Assembly (NCBI GenBank): GCA_050700835.1
Contig: JBOHDX010000061.1
Location: forward strand, 1-16,867
DNA from: JBOHDX01 sp050700835
GTDB lineage: Bacteria > Actinomycetota > Actinomycetes > Propionibacteriales > Nocardioidaceae
Direction: 5' to 3'
Length of the DNA: 16,867 bases
Shown: piece by piece, positions 14,435-16,867 of the stretch
How the letters are laid out: every line of letters starts with the position of its first letter
How positions within the stretch are numbered: the first letter of the stretch is position 1
The notes under the pieces: model-generated
What the model saw: only the letters and a program-made list of their open reading frames with translations
What the model was told of the DNA's origin: nothing
Database searches by the model: none
Translations under genes and position numbers: made by a program

Positions 14435-16073
14435 ATGGAGCTCGAGCTGCGGGGGTTGACGAAGAGGTTCGGGTCGTTCGCCGCGAACGACCACATCGAC
14501 CTCACCGTCGAGCCCGGCGAGATCCACTGTCTGCTCGGTGAGAACGGCGCCGGCAAGACCACGTTGATGAACATGCTGTACGGCCTGCTCACGCCGGACG
14601 AGGGCGAGATCCTGATCGACGGCGAGCCGGTCAGCTTCCGCAGCCCCGGAGACGCGATCGCGGCCGGACTCGGCATGGTTCACCAGCACTTCATGCTCGT
14701 GCCCGTCTTCAGCGTCGCCGACAATGTCATGCTCGGACGCGAGAAGACCCGCGGACTCGGCCTGCTCGACCGCCGCAAGTCGGTGGAGATGGTGCGCGAG
14801 CTGTCCAGCCGTTATCGACTCGCCGTCGACCCGAACGCCTTGGTCGGGGATCTCCCGGTGGGCGTGCAGCAGCGGGTCGAGATCATCAAGGCCCTGGCCA
14901 ACGACGCGAAGCTGCTGATCCTCGACGAGCCGACTGCGGTGCTGACTCCGCAGGAGACCGACGAGCTGATGGACATCATGCGGGCGCTCCGGGACGGTGG
15001 CACCTCCATCGTGTTCATCACCCACAAGCTGCGTGAGGTCAAGGCGATCGGTGACCGGATCACCGTCATCCGGCGCGGCAAGGTCGCCGGCACGGCGCTC
15101 CCGTCCGCCTCACAAGGTGAGCTGGCGGAGCTCATGGTCGGCCGCGAGGTCAACCTCGTCGTCGCCAAGGAAGCCGCCCAGCCGGGTCCGGCGGTGCTGT
15201 CCATCGAGAACCTCACCGTGATCGACGCCCGGGGCGTACCCGTCGTCAAGGGCGTCTCCCTCGACGTACGCGCGGGCGAGATCCTGGGCGTCGCTGGGGT
15301 CCAAGGCAACGGGCAGACCGAGCTGGTCAAGGCGCTGCTCGGGCTGGTGGTGCCGGCCGCCGGCAAGGTGCTTCTGGACGGCAGGGACATCACGAAGCAC
15401 GGGACCCGCCAGACGCTCAAGGACGGGATCGGCTACGTGCCGGAGGACCGCGGTCACGACGGATTTGTCGGCGGGTTCTCGATCCGGGAGAACCTCGTCC
15501 TCGACACCTACACGCGCAAGCAGTTCTCCCGCGGCGGGGTGCTGAAGCTCGATGCGATCGCCGCCAACGCCGAACAGCGGATCGAGGAGTTCGACATCCG
15601 GGCCGGGAGCGCGGAGTCGCCGGTCTCGTCGCTGTCCGGCGGCAACCAGCAGAAGGTCGTCGTCGCCCGAGAGATGTCACGGCCCTTGAAGGCGCTGATC
15701 GCGTCCCAGCCGACGCGAGGCCTCGACGTGGGCTCGATCGAGTTCATCCACAAACGGATCATCGCGGCCCGCAACGCGGGCACTGCTGTCCTGATCGTCT
15801 CCACCGAGCTCGAGGAGATCTTCGGGCTCTCCGACCGGATCGCGGTCATGTTCGACGGCCGGGTTGTCGACATCGTCGGCCCCGACATCCCGCGGGAGGA
15901 GATCGGCCTCCTGATGGCCGGCATCCGCGACGACGACTCCCCGAGTGTCGGCACCGTTGCTGGCGACGACCCGTCCGGCGACGACGACACGTCGCCGGAA
16001 ACCGAAGACGACGGCACGTCGCCGGCACCCGACGACGCCGGCGACAATGTCCTGCTCCACCGGGGAGGCGGCG

Positions 16074-16081
<8 letters not shown>
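14435..16081 (+). CDS. Double-ATPase subunit of the nucleoside ABC importer
   Basis: A 548-residue cytoplasmic energy subunit with two fused ABC ATPase domains, as in sugar and nucleoside importers (RbsA/YufO-type). Domain 1 has Walker A GENGAGKTT (35-43), Q-loop HQHFML (83-88), signature region LPVGVQQRVEI (140-150), Walker B LLILDEPT (160-167) and switch His197. Domain 2 has a Walker A without the lysine, GVQGNGQTEL (288-297), signature LSGGNQQKVVVARE (400-413), and a Walker B region LIASQPTRGLD (421-431) with Ser-Gln in place of Asp-Glu. That degeneracy is normal for this family. The last 50 or so residues are a low-complexity acidic Asp/Ser/Thr/Pro tail, an addition of unknown role. GAGGAGGG (14418-14425) lies 9 nt before the ATG. 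The 3' end overlaps the permease start by 8 nt. Confidence 0.94.

Positions 16082-16867
<786 letters not shown>

Noticed and set aside
15300..15740. Apparent loss-of-function mutations in the second ATPase domain (missing Walker A lysine, Ser-Gln in Walker B)
   Set aside because: This asymmetry is the normal state of the BMP-associated double-ATPase family, in which the second site is degenerate.

Overview
This is a high-GC window with the gene content and start-site style of an actinobacterium. The closest fit by content is Nocardioidaceae/Propionibacteriales, but that is a judgement from memory, not a database match. All protein-coding genes look intact except the last, which runs off the right edge. 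There are no rRNA or tRNA genes, no CRISPR array and no recognisable transposase.

Layout, left to right. (1) At 93-1310 is NADP-dependent isocitrate dehydrogenase (icd), preceded by a striking 22-bp operator-like palindrome at 40-61. It is followed by an MFS drug/metabolite exporter (1371-2618) and a small secreted beta-sheet protein (2735-3130), all on the plus strand. (2) A nearly continuous 60-nt hairpin (3158-3217) ends these genes and the convergent minus-strand gene for a double-GNAT acetyltransferase (3214-4350). (3) A 557-bp non-coding gap (4351-4907) holds two clusters of a 22-bp repeat in inverted orientation. It separates the acetyltransferase from galactokinase (galK, 4908-5993, minus). 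(4) From about 6017 everything is on the plus strand: a CNNM/CBS (CorC/HlyC-type) membrane protein with a possible 20-codon leader ORF, tryptophanyl-tRNA synthetase (trpS), a 2H phosphoesterase of the 2'-5' RNA ligase family, a YihY/BrkB membrane protein, a B12-domain-less acyl-CoA mutase large subunit, and an M20 amidohydrolase. (5) The right end is a nucleoside-type ABC importer operon: BMP-family lipoprotein, fused double ATPase, and the first permease (partial).

Functional themes are central carbon metabolism (icd, acyl-CoA mutase, galK), nucleoside uptake (BMP operon) and probable divalent-cation handling (CNNM protein). Most genes look like ordinary chromosomal housekeeping.

The regulatory layer is more interesting than the gene list. 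Several starts carry the actinobacterial leaderless signature, TAnnnT followed exactly 6 nt later by ATG or GTG (6029, 8472, 10154, 11823). One of these drives a 20-codon ORF beginning MEPDRPCP. Its stop codon overlaps the start of the CNNM gene in a GTGA, and the main gene has no Shine-Dalgarno of its own. That opening resembles the Mg2+-sensing leader MgtL, so a Mg2+-responsive translational switch in front of a Mg2+-transporter-family gene is the best candidate here for something undescribed. It remains an inference from a short match.
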